Below are positions 22,663 through 33,400 of a stretch of DNA of 64,000 bases, one piece after another. Source of the DNA: CAIZGX01 sp044374295 (GTDB lineage: Bacteria; Bacteroidota; Bacteroidia; Flavobacteriales_D; Sanyastnellaceae); the NCBI GenBank assembly GCA_044374295.1, contig JBILOU010000003.1:1-64000 (forward strand), written 5' to 3'. Both the position numbers and the translations under genes were made by a program. The notes beneath the pieces are model-generated. The model did no database searches, had not been told where the DNA came from, and saw only the letters and a list, made by a program, of their open reading frames with translations. Positions within the stretch are counted from its first letter, which is position 1. The number at the start of each line of letters is the position of its first letter.

Positions 22663-23649
22663 CTAAAAAGAAGGACACGCTATTGTGCGGAACTTCGGTT
22701 TTCTTGGGCGGCAATCGAAATTAATTCCCAAAGACACTTCATGCGATCCGCCGGTAGCCGGAGTCAATGCACTTACAGTAATGTCATAACTGTAACCTAC
22801 ACGAATATTATCATTTTGCAAACCTAAGGTAGCAATGAAACTATCGCTGTATCGTTGTCCGAACAACATTCCACGGAACCAAACTCCTGCAACGATTGGA
22901 CCTTTGGTTACATACATACCAAGATTCAATTGTTGGAATTCACCTTGACGGCGATAAAGGATATTTGGAGAAAGTGTGCTTGAGTCCTTGTATTTCTGCT
23001 TAATTGGAATAACAGCTCCTGCGTGAACAGTGTACTTCATTGGAAGACGAGAAGTTCCTACAATTAAACTTTCGTTTGGCTCGTTCAGGTGATGAACAGC
23101 GAATCCGCCGTAAAACGTCTGGCTGAAGCCTAACACACCTGCAGAAAAATCGATATTCTTGATATTTCCTCCTCTTGGTATGTCATTCGTTTCGTAGATA
23201 AATCCTTTTCTTGGATCAATCATATCTCCAAAAGTAAGTTTACTCCAATCCAAAGATTTTTGGAAGTATGATGCTTGGAAACCTGCCTTAATACTGAACT
23301 TACGATTAATCGCTTGTTGATAGGAATAAATCCCACTTACAACAGTCGTATTTAGTGTATTTTGCGCGGCGCGGTCATTCATGACCATTATGCCTAAACC
23401 ACCCGAAACGGTTTCAACGTGCTGGTCATAACTGGCACACGTTGTTACGTATGCACCGGTTAATGACGGCCATTGGTTTCTGTAGTTCATTACAAAACGC
23501 GGACACTTAGAAGTCCCTGCAAATGCGGGATTCAGGTAAAGTGGGTTGGAGTAAAACTGTGTGAACTCGGGATCTTGGGCCATAACATTTGTTACACCCA
23601 TTACACAGATCATGAACCCTAAGAATTTTAATTTCATCGCAATCTTCAT
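22663..23649 (-). CDS. PorP/SprF family type IX secretion outer-membrane protein
   Basis: A predicted outer-membrane beta barrel of 328 residues with a signal peptide (LKFLGFMICVMGVTNVMAQ), then the family hallmark DPEFTQFYSNPLYLNPAFAGT, NYRNQWPSL, SYDQHVETVSGGLGIMVMND and RVGYSYDITVSAL. PorP/SprF proteins attach secreted substrates or ring components to the outer membrane. I choose ATG 23649 (or 23637) because the signal peptide then lies at the N-terminus; the longer reading adds 20 residues of non-signal sequence. It lies 42 nt upstream of gldJ on the same strand and is divergent from porU. Confidence 0.9.
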   Translation of the reverse strand: MKIAMKLKFLGFMICVMGVTNVMAQDPEFTQFYSNPLYLNPAFAGTSKCPRFVMNYRNQWPSLTGAYVTTCASYDQHVETVSGGLGIMVMNDRAAQNTLNTTVVSGIYSYQQAINRKFSIKAGFQASYFQKSLDWSKLTFGDMIDPRKGFIYETNDIPRGGNIKNIDFSAGVLGFSQTFYGGFAVHHLNEPNESLIVGTSRLPMKYTVHAGAVIPIKQKYKDSSTLSPNILYRRQGEFQQLNLGMYVTKGPIVAGVWFRGMLFGQRYSDSFIATLGLQNDNIRVGYSYDITVSALTPATGGSHEVSLGINFDCRPRKPKFRTIACPSF

Positions 23650-23739
23650 TCGAAAGTTTGTAAAAAATATTCGATTCGAATAGCAATTATACAACATTTT
23701 TGCTTTCAAATAACATGGGGCCTAAACAATAAATCGGAA

Positions 23740-23747
23740 TATCTTTG
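23740..23747 (+). promoter_or_regulatory. -7 promoter box TATCTTTG for porU-porV-ispF
   Basis: Exact TAnnTTTG, 39 nt before the porU ATG. The gap between the divergent porP and porU starts is 137 nt. Confidence 0.65.
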
Positions 23748-23786
23748 GTTATTGGCAGGCCTCAAAGCAAAACCTTAGAAGATTAA

Positions 23787-26700
23787 ATGCGAACGATTAA
23801 GTTACTACTCACCTGTTTATCAGTTATTTGCACTGTAAATATTTCGGCGCAAGTAATACTTGTACCTGAACAAAAAATTAACTGGCTGGATCTTAAACAA
23901 AACAGGACCTCTTTTTCAGTTGTCGAAGAACTGTGTCCATCTCTCATTTTATCTACCCATTCGCCGCTACCTGTGCTTGCCTTTCGAGCTAACACTTCTT
24001 CTAGTGAGCAGTTCATTCAGCCCATTCTAACGCAACTAACAATCTCTGAAATCAGCTCAAGCTATTTCGATAATCATCAACTTCAAAATATGGAAGAAGA
24101 CTTCCGTGTGGAAGTTGAGTCAGTTCAAACGGATAAAAAAAACCAACAAGTGGTTACCGTATTTCCCTTCCGCAAGCGAAATGGAAAAATCGAACGCCTA
24201 CTTTCATTTGAAGTGCAGGGCGCAACTTCCTTCAACGAAACAAAAAAGAATAATTACACCTATGCCCCTCACAGTGTTTTAGCAGATGGAGATATTTATA
24301 AGATTGCCATTGCAAAAGATGGCGTATACAAAATAGACCGCAGTTTTTTGGAATCTCTCGGCATTCCGGTATCCGGATTGGATCCGAATACCATAAACAT
24401 TTATGGCAATGGTGGCGCTCTTCTTTCTGAAAAGAACTTCGTGTACAAAGCAGATGATTTAGTTAAAAACGCCATTCACATTCAAGGTGAATCGGATGGT
24501 GTTTTCAATGCGAATGATTACATTCTTTTTTATGGAAAAGGTTCTGACACGTGGACACTTGCGCAAGACAACGGTATTGGAAGAAAGCGTTGGTTTCATA
24601 CTAAGCATTACTATAGCGACTCAGCATACTACTATATAAAAATCAACGACACTGCACCTCTTCGAATTTCAACGGAAAGCAGTGGTTCAACCGCCAACCG
24701 CATCTCGGATTCATTCCAAGATTTTTTGTATGTTGAAACCGACCAATACAGTCCAGCAAAATCGGGAAGAGAATTTTACGGTGACTTGTATGACGCTGTT
24801 CTTTCCGGGACCTACAACTTTAGTTTTCCCAATGTGAAAACCTCTGTTCCCGCAAGCATGGACTTCAGCGCGATAGCGCGGACAATTGGAGGGAGTTCCG
24901 TTTTCACGGCGACAGTTCAAGGAAACGTGAATACCGTTTCCATCGGAAATGTAACCGACTCACCAACTTCTCAGGTTGCGAGAACAGGAAGAATCAACAC
25001 ATCCTTTATCCCCGCAAATGGAAATTTCAACGTCACAGTAAATTTCAACAAAGGAAATGCAGATGCGAAGGGATGGCTCGACTATATCTGCGTGAATGCA
25101 ACACAGCTATTGAAAATGCAGGGAACACAAATGCGTTTTCGAGACACTCTTTCTGTTGGACTTGGAAATATTACTGAGTTTCAAATTTCAGAGCAAGCCT
25201 TCCCGGTAAATGAAGTTTGGGACATTACAAATTTTACTGCTCCTAAGCGTATGACTTTATCTGGCAGTGGTACCTTAAGCACATGGACTACAAACACCGA
25301 TGAATTGAAAGAATTTGTCGCTTTTGCCTCAAGTTTTTTCACTCCTGTAGCAATTGGTAAAGTTGAAAATCAGGACATACATGGGTGGCCAAGTGCCGAG
25401 TTAATTATCATAAGTTCACCCGTTCTAATGCCAGTGGCTGAAGAAATTGCAGCTATTCACAAAGCTCAAGGACAAACGGTTCAAATAGCAACACCGCTTC
25501 AAATCTTCAATGAATTTTCGAGTGGTAATCCAGATGTCATGGCTTTCCGTCAATTGGTTAAAATGCAATACGACCGTGCCAGTGGTGGTCCACGAGGCCC
25601 AAAGAATTTGCTTATTGTTGGAGACGGAGATTATTCGAGAAACAAAGGCATTGCGAACCACGAAGGAACAAATGTTCTTGTTTTCGAATCGAACAACTCC
25701 CTTTCTCCGACGAGCAGCTATGTAAGCGACGACTATTTTGTCATGGTATCTCCCCTCGAGGATGGGAACGCAATCGGACTTTTAGATTGCGGGGTTGGAC
25801 GCATTCCAGCAAGTTCATTGGATGAAGCATATGGATATCTCGGAAAAATAAAAGCGTACGTATCTGAGAACACATCGAGCAATGGCGGAGCTTCATGTTT
25901 GGGTGATGTTCAAGATTCACCTTTCGGCAACTGGAGAAACATTATCACGTTTGTGTCAGATGACCAAGATGGCAGCGGCGGGGCGTATGAACAAGTTCAC
26001 TTGAACTCTGCAAACAGTCTAGCTAATATTGTTTCCACAAACCATCCTGAATACGATATTTCAAAGCTTTACATGGATGCTTTTACTCAAATTTCAACCC
26101 CCGGAGGAGAGCGCTACGTAGACTGTGAAAAAGCGATACAACAGCGCATTCAAAGTGGATCTTTACTCATGACATACATTGGTCATGGAGGTGAAAAGGG
26201 CTGGGCACATGAACGTGTTTTGGACATCCCAACAATCGAAAGCTTCACCAACAAATACCGTTTACCTGTATTCTTAACCGCGACATGCGAATTAGCGCGT
26301 TACGATGACCCTGAGTTTAAATCGGCCGGAGAACGCTTGGTCATGAATGCTAATGGCGGTGCTATTGCCATGCTAACGACAACACGCATTGTGTTTAGTG
26401 GCGAAAACTATGAGATGGATTTGGCATTTTTCGAGCATGCTTTGTACAGTGAAAACGGGAACTTCAAAACTCTCGGCGAACTAAATATGTTAACCAAAAA
26501 CGGGGTATCTATTGGAAACGACAGCAAACCGAATTTCAGTCTACTTGGTGACCCCGCATTGGCAATGGCTTACCCCAAGTTAAACGTGCAGACAACACAC
26601 ATCAATGGCATTGAATTGGCTTCTTTCACAGACACCTTAAAAGCTCTTGATGAAGCGGAGTTCAGAGGAAAGGTGACAGACAGCAATGGAAATTTTCTTA

Positions 26701-27668
26701 ACAATTTCAATGGGTTTATATATCCAACTGTATTCGACAAAGAGTCGAAAGTGATTACACAGAACAACGATCAGAACGGCGAAGAAGGGCAGTTTCAAGA
26801 ATTCTCTTCTTACAATAAAATTATTTACCGAGGAAAAGCAAGTGTGACGAATGGAGAATTTTCGTTCAAGTTCATTGTTCCTTTCGATATTAACTATTCC
26901 GTTGACAACGCACGTGTGAGCTATTATACTGTATCGGGAAATAATGATGGACATGGTTTTTGTGAAGCGTTTAAAATTGGAAGTTTGAATCCGAATGCCC
27001 AACTAAACACAGTTGGACCAGAGATATCATTGTTCCTGAACGATTCAACATTTGTAAGCGGAGGTTCCACGAATACTACACCGATTATTCTGGCTAAACT
27101 TAAGGATGAAAATGGAATCAATACGGTTGGAAACGGAGTTGGACACAACCTCACGGCTATTATTGACGGCAACTCTGCCAAACCCATTGTTTTGAATGAT
27201 TTCTATGAGTCTGATTTAGACACTTATACAAGTGGCGAAGTTCGCTATCCCTTAAGCACACTTTCTATAGGTGAACATACTTTAACTGTAAAGGCCTGGG
27301 ATGTGTTCAACAACAGCAATGAAGAGACCATTCAATTCCGTGTGGAAGAAGATTCCAAAGTTGCGCTAAGTCACTTGCTGAATTTTCCGAATCCGTTTAC
27401 CACGAATACCAGCTTCATCTACGAGCACAATCAAGCCTGCCGGCAGCTCGATGCGCGCGTTCAAATTTTCACTGTAAGTGGAAAATTGGTGAAGACGATA
27501 GAGTCTTCTTTTTACGCTACCGGCTTCCGCGGACAAGACATTCCCTGGGACGGGAAAGATGATTTTGGCAACGCCATTGGAAGAGGAACTTATATCTACA
27601 AGTTAGAGCTTCGTAACGAAAAAGGACAACGAGCGGAGTCGTTTCAAAAATTGGTAATTTTAAAATAA
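23787..27668 (+). CDS. porU: Type IX secretion system C-terminal signal peptidase/sortase PorU
   Basis: The gingipain-like outer-membrane protease that removes the type A C-terminal signal from T9SS cargo and attaches cargo to the surface. 1293 residues with a signal peptide (LLLTCLSVICTVNISAQ). The catalytic pair is seen as His800 in TYIGHGGEKGW and Cys834 in LTATCELARYDDPE, with LIVGDGDYS and VGRIPAS typical of C25 peptidases. The C-terminus is a CTD-like domain: LLNFPNPFTTNTSFIYEHN and WDGKDDFGNAIGRGTYIY, which in PorU is retained. It is followed by porV after 39 nt. Confidence 0.95.
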   Translation: MRTIKLLLTCLSVICTVNISAQVILVPEQKINWLDLKQNRTSFSVVEELCPSLILSTHSPLPVLAFRANTSSSEQFIQPILTQLTISEISSSYFDNHQLQNMEEDFRVEVESVQTDKKNQQVVTVFPFRKRNGKIERLLSFEVQGATSFNETKKNNYTYAPHSVLADGDIYKIAIAKDGVYKIDRSFLESLGIPVSGLDPNTINIYGNGGALLSEKNFVYKADDLVKNAIHIQGESDGVFNANDYILFYGKGSDTWTLAQDNGIGRKRWFHTKHYYSDSAYYYIKINDTAPLRISTESSGSTANRISDSFQDFLYVETDQYSPAKSGREFYGDLYDAVLSGTYNFSFPNVKTSVPASMDFSAIARTIGGSSVFTATVQGNVNTVSIGNVTDSPTSQVARTGRINTSFIPANGNFNVTVNFNKGNADAKGWLDYICVNATQLLKMQGTQMRFRDTLSVGLGNITEFQISEQAFPVNEVWDITNFTAPKRMTLSGSGTLSTWTTNTDELKEFVAFASSFFTPVAIGKVENQDIHGWPSAELIIISSPVLMPVAEEIAAIHKAQGQTVQIATPLQIFNEFSSGNPDVMAFRQLVKMQYDRASGGPRGPKNLLIVGDGDYSRNKGIANHEGTNVLVFESNNSLSPTSSYVSDDYFVMVSPLEDGNAIGLLDCGVGRIPASSLDEAYGYLGKIKAYVSENTSSNGGASCLGDVQDSPFGNWRNIITFVSDDQDGSGGAYEQVHLNSANSLANIVSTNHPEYDISKLYMDAFTQISTPGGERYVDCEKAIQQRIQSGSLLMTYIGHGGEKGWAHERVLDIPTIESFTNKYRLPVFLTATCELARYDDPEFKSAGERLVMNANGGAIAMLTTTRIVFSGENYEMDLAFFEHALYSENGNFKTLGELNMLTKNGVSIGNDSKPNFSLLGDPALAMAYPKLNVQTTHINGIELASFTDTLKALDEAEFRGKVTDSNGNFLNNFNGFIYPTVFDKESKVITQNNDQNGEEGQFQEFSSYNKIIYRGKASVTNGEFSFKFIVPFDINYSVDNARVSYYTVSGNNDGHGFCEAFKIGSLNPNAQLNTVGPEISLFLNDSTFVSGGSTNTTPIILAKLKDENGINTVGNGVGHNLTAIIDGNSAKPIVLNDFYESDLDTYTSGEVRYPLSTLSIGEHTLTVKAWDVFNNSNEETIQFRVEEDSKVALSHLLNFPNPFTTNTSFIYEHNQACRQLDARVQIFTVSGKLVKTIESSFYATGFRGQDIPWDGKDDFGNAIGRGTYIYKLELRNEKGQRAESFQKLVILK

Positions 27669-27707
27669 TGTGATGAAGGGTATATGTATGTTAAATTTGC
27701 ACCACGC

Positions 27708-28949
27708 ATGAAAAGTATTTTCAAAATAAATGTCCTAGTTGCTGCCTTGGTTTTAACAACCTCTGCCTCCTTCGCACAACTGACAAATCCGAATGAGTTG
27801 AATGGTCGTCAAGCTACCATTAACACCATTACTACAGCCGTACCATTTTTAACCATTGCACCTGACTCTCGCAGCGGTGCGCTTGGAGACGCTGGTGTGG
27901 CGCTTGATCCAGACGCTAGCAGTATTCATTGGAATCCATCAAAAATGGCATTCTCTGAAAATGATTTAGACGTTTCTGTTTCTTACTCGCCATGGCTTCG
28001 TGCTTTGGTCAACGACATGAGTTTAACCTATTTGAGCGCGATTAAAAAGTTGAGCAAAACCCAAGCATTAGGCGGATCTCTTCGCTATTTCACTTTAGGA
28101 AATATTACCTTTACCGATGAAGTAGGAACTAATATTATGGACTTCCGTCCTGCTGAATTCGCACTTGATCTTGCCTACTCTCAAAAGCTTTCTAAAAAAT
28201 TCTCAGGAGGTATTGCGCTTCGCTATATCAACTCAAATCTAACCGGCAGAACAAACTTGCAAGGTGCTGAAAGTCGCCCTGGACAATCGGTTGCGGTTGA
28301 CATTTCCACCTTCTATACAAATGACAAGATTAAAATAGCGGGTCGTAAGGCCAAAATGAATTGGGGTTTAAATATCTCAAACATTGGCGCCAAGATGAGT
28401 TACACGAACTCAGATAATCGTGATTTCATTCCGACCAACTTGCGTTTGGGGACTGCAATATCTTCAAACCTTGACGACTACAATAAGTTAACCTTCTTAT
28501 TTGATTTGAATAAGCTTCTCGTTCCATCACCTCCTATCTATAACAACGGTGGTGATACGATTATTTCTGGATACAATCCGGAAGTTGGAACCGCTACGGG
28601 AATGATCCAATCTTTCTATGACGCTCCTGGTATTTATGACCCAGAAACTTTGTCAATTGTTCCAGGAAGTAAGTTCCGTGAAGAGCTTCGCGAGTACAAT
28701 ATTGCTACTGGATTTGAATACGACTTCGCACAACAATTCGCTATTCGCTTAGGATATTTCCACGAGCATTACACCAAAGGAAATCGCCAATTCATTACGT
28801 TCGGTGCAGGATTGCACTATCAAGTACTCACGATCGACATGAGTTACTTGGTGAGTACGACACAACAAAATCCATTAGCAAACACTTTGCGTTTTAGCCT
28901 TCGCTTCAGCGTTGGTGCGAATGCAAAAGTTTCTGATCCTGTAGAATAA
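27708..28949 (+). CDS. porV: Type IX secretion system outer-membrane protein PorV (LptO)
   Basis: Shuttle protein that carries T9SS cargo from the translocon SprA to PorU. A FadL-like outer-membrane barrel of 413 residues with a signal peptide (VLVAALVLTTSASFAQ). Visible PorV features are TAVPFLTIAPDSRSGALGDAGVA, SSIHWNPSKMAF, YSPWLRALVNDMSLTYLS and LRLGYFHEHYTKGNRQFIT-like (AIRLGYFHEHYTKGNRQF) strands. Start ATG 27708 puts the signal peptide at the N-terminus; ATG 27684 would add eight residues. It immediately follows porU and overlaps ispF as TAATG. Confidence 0.95.
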   Translation: MKSIFKINVLVAALVLTTSASFAQLTNPNELNGRQATINTITTAVPFLTIAPDSRSGALGDAGVALDPDASSIHWNPSKMAFSENDLDVSVSYSPWLRALVNDMSLTYLSAIKKLSKTQALGGSLRYFTLGNITFTDEVGTNIMDFRPAEFALDLAYSQKLSKKFSGGIALRYINSNLTGRTNLQGAESRPGQSVAVDISTFYTNDKIKIAGRKAKMNWGLNISNIGAKMSYTNSDNRDFIPTNLRLGTAISSNLDDYNKLTFLFDLNKLLVPSPPIYNNGGDTIISGYNPEVGTATGMIQSFYDAPGIYDPETLSIVPGSKFREELREYNIATGFEYDFAQQFAIRLGYFHEHYTKGNRQFITFGAGLHYQVLTIDMSYLVSTTQQNPLANTLRFSLRFSVGANAKVSDPVE

Positions 28950-29428
28950 TGAAGATTCGCGTAGGGTTCGGATACGACGTCCATCAGTTAACTGAGAATC
29001 GTGAACTGTGGTTAGGAGGCGTTCAAATTCCTCATGACAAAGGAGCGTTAGGACACAGCGATGCCGATGTTCTTTTACACGCTATTTGCGATGCGTTATT
29101 GGGCGCAGCAGGAAAACGTGATATCGGATTTTATTTTCCAGATACTTCTTCGGAATTCAAAAACATTGATTCAAAAATTCTTCTTCAACGTACCATTCAA
29201 GTATTGAAAGACGACGGATGGAAAGTTGGAAACATTGATTCTACGCTGTGTATGGAACGTCCGAAAATTATGTCGTTCGTTCCTGAAATGAAGAAAGTCA
29301 TTTCTTCCATTTGCGAAATTGAAGAAGAAGATGTGAGCATTAAGGCTACCACTTCAGAGAAGATGGGTTTTGTTGGAAGAGAAGAAGGCGTGAACGCTTA
29401 TGCGGTTGCGCTGATTCAAAAAGACTAA
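28949..29428 (+). CDS. ispF: 2-C-methyl-D-erythritol 2,4-cyclodiphosphate synthase
   Basis: Forms the cyclodiphosphate in the MEP isoprenoid pathway. 159 residues. The zinc site is visible in FGYDVHQL (Asp10, His12) and in LGHSDADVLLHAICDALLGA (His near residue 44), and the family ending KATTSEKMGFVGREEGVNAYA is present. The start overlaps the porV stop as TAATG, so it is translated from the T9SS transcript, an odd metabolic partner that other Flavobacteriia also show in my recollection. The stop overlaps the convergent radical SAM gene by 4 bp. Confidence 0.96.
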   Translation: MKIRVGFGYDVHQLTENRELWLGGVQIPHDKGALGHSDADVLLHAICDALLGAAGKRDIGFYFPDTSSEFKNIDSKILLQRTIQVLKDDGWKVGNIDSTLCMERPKIMSFVPEMKKVISSICEIEEEDVSIKATTSEKMGFVGREEGVNAYAVALIQKD

Positions 29429-30438
29429 GCCCAAACTTTTGTTCCTTCGGAACAATTCTTACAGATATCTATTTCCTTTCTTCCTTTTAAGAGTTGCTTG
29501 CGGAACATTGCATACGCTTTACCCTTCCAAATAGATTTAAAATCTTCCTTTGAAAGATTGCCCATTTCATGCGTAGCATCTTTATCGAAACAACACGGGA
29601 CCACCTTTCCGTCCCAAGTGACCACTGCCCCACTCCACATGCGCCAGCAGTGATTGTCTAACGAAGATTTCACAATGAACTTTCCACTCGAAAGACGCTT
29701 ATAACGACTGTATTTTTCTATGGTTGGAATGAGTGGGTTGCCGTTCTCGTAATCGTACACCTGCGCTGTCTTAAATCGAATTTCATCGACTTTGTATTCA
29801 TTCGCCAATTGCTTTGCTTCTTCAATCTGATGTTCGTTCGGGCGGACCACCAAAAACTGAAAAATGATATGCGGAGTTCTTGAATTTAGATTTTTTCTTG
29901 CTTCAACCAAATGCTTGGTGCCGTCTAACACCTTCTGCAACGAGCCGTGCACGCGGTATTGCTCGTACACCTCTTGCGTTGTTCCATCAATTGAAATTAA
30001 AATTCGATCTAATCCCGACTGAACAATTTCCTGTGCTTTTTTCTCAGTGATGAAATGTGCGTTCGTGGAAGTGGAAGTATAAATACCTGCTTGCGAAGCC
30101 TTCGAAATGAATTGTAAAATATCGTTGTGAATGAAGGGCTCTCCTTGAAAATAGAAATTCAGATAACTTAATGTTGGGGACAATTGATCGAGCCAACGAT
30201 TGAAATTTTCAGCCTTTAAATTTCCTGTGTCGCGCGAGAATTGTTTCAATCCGGAAGGGCATTCAGGACATCCGAGGTTACACGCAGTGGTTGGTTCAAT
30301 GCTCAACGAAATGGGCATTCCCCAGGGCTTTGCCGATTTGAAGAAACGCGAAAAATAAAAACCTATATAAACAAGCAAAGCGTTTATTAAACGCTTTGCT
30401 GTTATTGTTTTTTGAATGAATCGAAGGAATTCCTTCAT
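29425..30438 (-). CDS. Radical SAM/SPASM domain protein
   Basis: 337 residues. The radical SAM iron-sulfur cluster motif is TTACNLGCPECPSG (C-x3-C-x2-C) near residues 52-61, after a short hydrophobic N-terminus that may hold it to the membrane. A C-terminal SPASM domain for auxiliary clusters is present: HCWRMWSGAVVTWDGKVVPCCFD, MGNLSKEDFKSIWKG and ICKNC. The SPASM class modifies peptides or carries out other radical reactions; the substrate here is unknown. It starts 6 nt after the DUF2723 gene and is probably cotranscribed. Its 3' end overlaps ispF by 4 bp. Confidence 0.88.
   Translation of the reverse strand: MKEFLRFIQKTITAKRLINALLVYIGFYFSRFFKSAKPWGMPISLSIEPTTACNLGCPECPSGLKQFSRDTGNLKAENFNRWLDQLSPTLSYLNFYFQGEPFIHNDILQFISKASQAGIYTSTSTNAHFITEKKAQEIVQSGLDRILISIDGTTQEVYEQYRVHGSLQKVLDGTKHLVEARKNLNSRTPHIIFQFLVVRPNEHQIEEAKQLANEYKVDEIRFKTAQVYDYENGNPLIPTIEKYSRYKRLSSGKFIVKSSLDNHCWRMWSGAVVTWDGKVVPCCFDKDATHEMGNLSKEDFKSIWKGKAYAMFRKQLLKGRKEIDICKNCSEGTKVWA
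29439..29460 (+). terminator. Weak hairpin after ispF, inside the convergent radical SAM gene
   Basis: TTGTTCC (29439-29445), loop TTC, GGAACAA (29449-29455), then TTCTT on plus. It sits 11 nt past the ispF stop, but the T-tract is poor. Confidence 0.35.
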
Positions 30439-30444
30439 TCCATT

Positions 30445-33400
30445 TTAGAATTTACCTTGACTCTTTCTAACGTTCGACAATGAGTCGAACTTCTCTTGTC
30501 CGAGCACTTTGATTAACGAATCACGTACTTTCATCTGCGCTTCGTAAGCTTCTTTCTTTCCGCGTTCTTCTTTCATTAATTCAAGAAGTCCAACGTTTTC
30601 TAATGCTGCTTCGTGCGCCGCGCGCATGTTCTTCGCCGCCTCTGAGCCAGGAACAAATGCTTCCATGTCTTTCACCAACTCTTCGTTAACGAAGGCACTC
30701 ATTTGCATTTTGCGCTCAATGGTTTTCTGCTCAGCCTTGGTAAGCGATTCGTAATAATCGAGCATTTGATTGTTCAATGCGAATACGCGCTCGGCCAATT
30801 TCGTAGCGGTTTGAAGATCACCAGCTTTGAATAACAACTCTGCTGTTTGCCACATGATTTGTGGTTGATCGTATGGCGCGTTCTTTTCAGGAAGAGCCGT
30901 TAACGACTTGTTCAACACAGCCGCTGCTTTGTCCATTTTGTTTTCAATGATGAACTGCTCAGCAAGGTTGTTCATTTGCATGCGCAAGTTGGTCACCATG
31001 CGGCGGTTGTTCTCATCGAGGTAGATGTCTTTCGTATCGATATTTCCCCATTGGAATTTATTCATTACGTTGTCGTACATCAACTCAGAAGCTACACCAC
31101 CCGCCATGTTATCGCGATCGAAATCGGTGTGGTAAATCGGTGTTAATCTGTAAGCCAATCCTTCCAACTGGAAGTAAGGCTCTAGACCCATATAAGCCTC
31201 AGAACCGGTTGTTACAGCGAAGTAGATTGGACGTTCCCAGTTATTGTGAACGATTAAGTCCATAACCATCAACTGTGCTTTGGTAATGAACTGACGTGGG
31301 TTCTCACCGTCGTCATCCATCAATGCAAAGCTCATAGTGCTTACCAATGAATCGTTGACTCCAACATACTGACTGAACTTCGCTTGGTTCTCTTTTGATA
31401 CAGCATACGAGAACTGATAGTTCGGCATTACGCTGAATTTCTTGTAACCGAAATCTTGAATTTTCGCGTCGTCTAAACAGTAAGCCAATGCTTCTTCCAA
31501 TGGCGTTAGTGCAGTGTCTGAATTCAACACAATCAAATCGCGGGTACCTTGACGGTATTTGAATTCTGGAATTGAGAACGGCACTGGAGCGCTTTCGTAT
31601 TGACGACGTTTCATTTGATCGATGTACCAATCGGTATTCAATAAAGAGAGATTCACCACGCGAACATCGGTACGAACACCTTCTACTTCTTGTGCATACC
31701 ACAATGGGAAGGTGTCGTTATCACCGTTGGTGAAGATGATGGCATTTGGTTGAAGTGAATTCAAGTAGTTTCTCGCCATATCAATTCCTGTTCTGCGATC
31801 TGAACGGTCGTGATCGTCCCAACCTTGCGCTGCCATTAAAACCGGAGCAACAAGAGAAACTAAGAATGCAATACCTGCCAATGCCGTTGACGGAACATTC
31901 TTCAACATTAACTTCAACCAGAAGTATATGGCTGTTACGCCCAATCCAATCCAAATAGCGAAGGCGTAGAACGAACCCGCATATGCGTAGTCGCGTTCAC
32001 GCGGTTGAAGTGGAGTTTGGTTCAAGTAAACCACAATTGCGAATCCGGTTAAAACGAAAAGCAATCCAACAACAATGAAGTCGTTTCTGTGACGAAGCAA
32101 TTGATACACTAAACCAAGTAATCCGATCAAAAGCGGAATCATGTAATACGAGTTGTTCGCCTTGTTGTTCTTCGATAATTCTGGAACTGCTTCTTGATTA
32201 CCTAAGCGCGCTTCGTCGTAGAAGCCGATACCTGTCTTCCAGTTTCCGTCTACGAAATCTCCGTGTCCTTGGGTATCGTTCTGTCTTCCAGCGAAATTCC
32301 ACATAAAGTATCTCCAGTACATCCAATTCACTTGGTAACTGAAGAAATAGCCCATATTCTCACCGAAGGTTGGGGTGCGCTTTAAGTCTTTCAGTTCCGC
32401 CCAAATTTTGTATTGTTGAACGTGACTTCCTTGACTGCTGTACATACGTGGGAACACATGTGTTTGCGCATAGTTTGGTTCAGTTGCTTTCTTCTCGCCT
32501 GTTTCCAAATACTCTTCCTTCACCATTAATTTCTGATCGGTGTTGTTGGAAACGTATTGCTCGGCTTCGAATCTATTCTTGAATGAAATCACCAACTTAT
32601 TTTTGTTGTTGTCTTCACGGACGCTGTATGATTTTACGTACACTTCATTTCCATCTAAATACGGCTTGTTACGCACTTGAGGCGTGTTGAAGTATTGTCC
32701 GCGAAGAAGAGGACGATCACCGTACTGCTCACGATTCATGTATGACACCAAAGCGAAGAAGTTGTTCGGTTTGTTCTCGTTCATTGGCGTGTCGGCCTGT
32801 GAACGAATAACGATTGTCGCAAAAGTGGTGTAACCAATCAATGCAACAGCAACGCTCCAAGTAAGCGTGTTCACTGCTACCCATCCGCGTTTCTTCGAAT
32901 AGATAATTAAAGCGACCAGACCGCCAATAAGAATCAATGCATAGAAGAATACACCTGTGTTGAAGGGCATTCCAAGTGTGTTCGTGAAGAAACGCTCAAA
33001 CCATGCTGCAATTTGAATAGACCAAATAAGGATAACGGTTTGCATAAGGAACAAGAGTCCTAAAGCAACTCCCGAAGTAATGGCAACTCCTTTCCAAGAG
33101 AAGGTGTTCTTCTTGAAATAATAAACAAAACAGATTGCAGGAATAGCCAACAAGTTCAATAAGTGAACGCCGATTGACAATCCCATGAGGTACGCAATTA
33201 AGATGATCCAACGCAAGTTGCTCGGCTCATCTGCCTCACTTTCCCATTTCAATATTGCCCAGAAAACAACAGCAGTGAACAACGAAGACATCGCGTATAC
33301 CTCTCCTTCAACAGCACTGAACCAAAACGTATCGCTGAATGTGTAAGCAAATGCGCCGATTAAACCGGCTGCAAAAATGATTAGGTTCTTGTTGTCGTTT

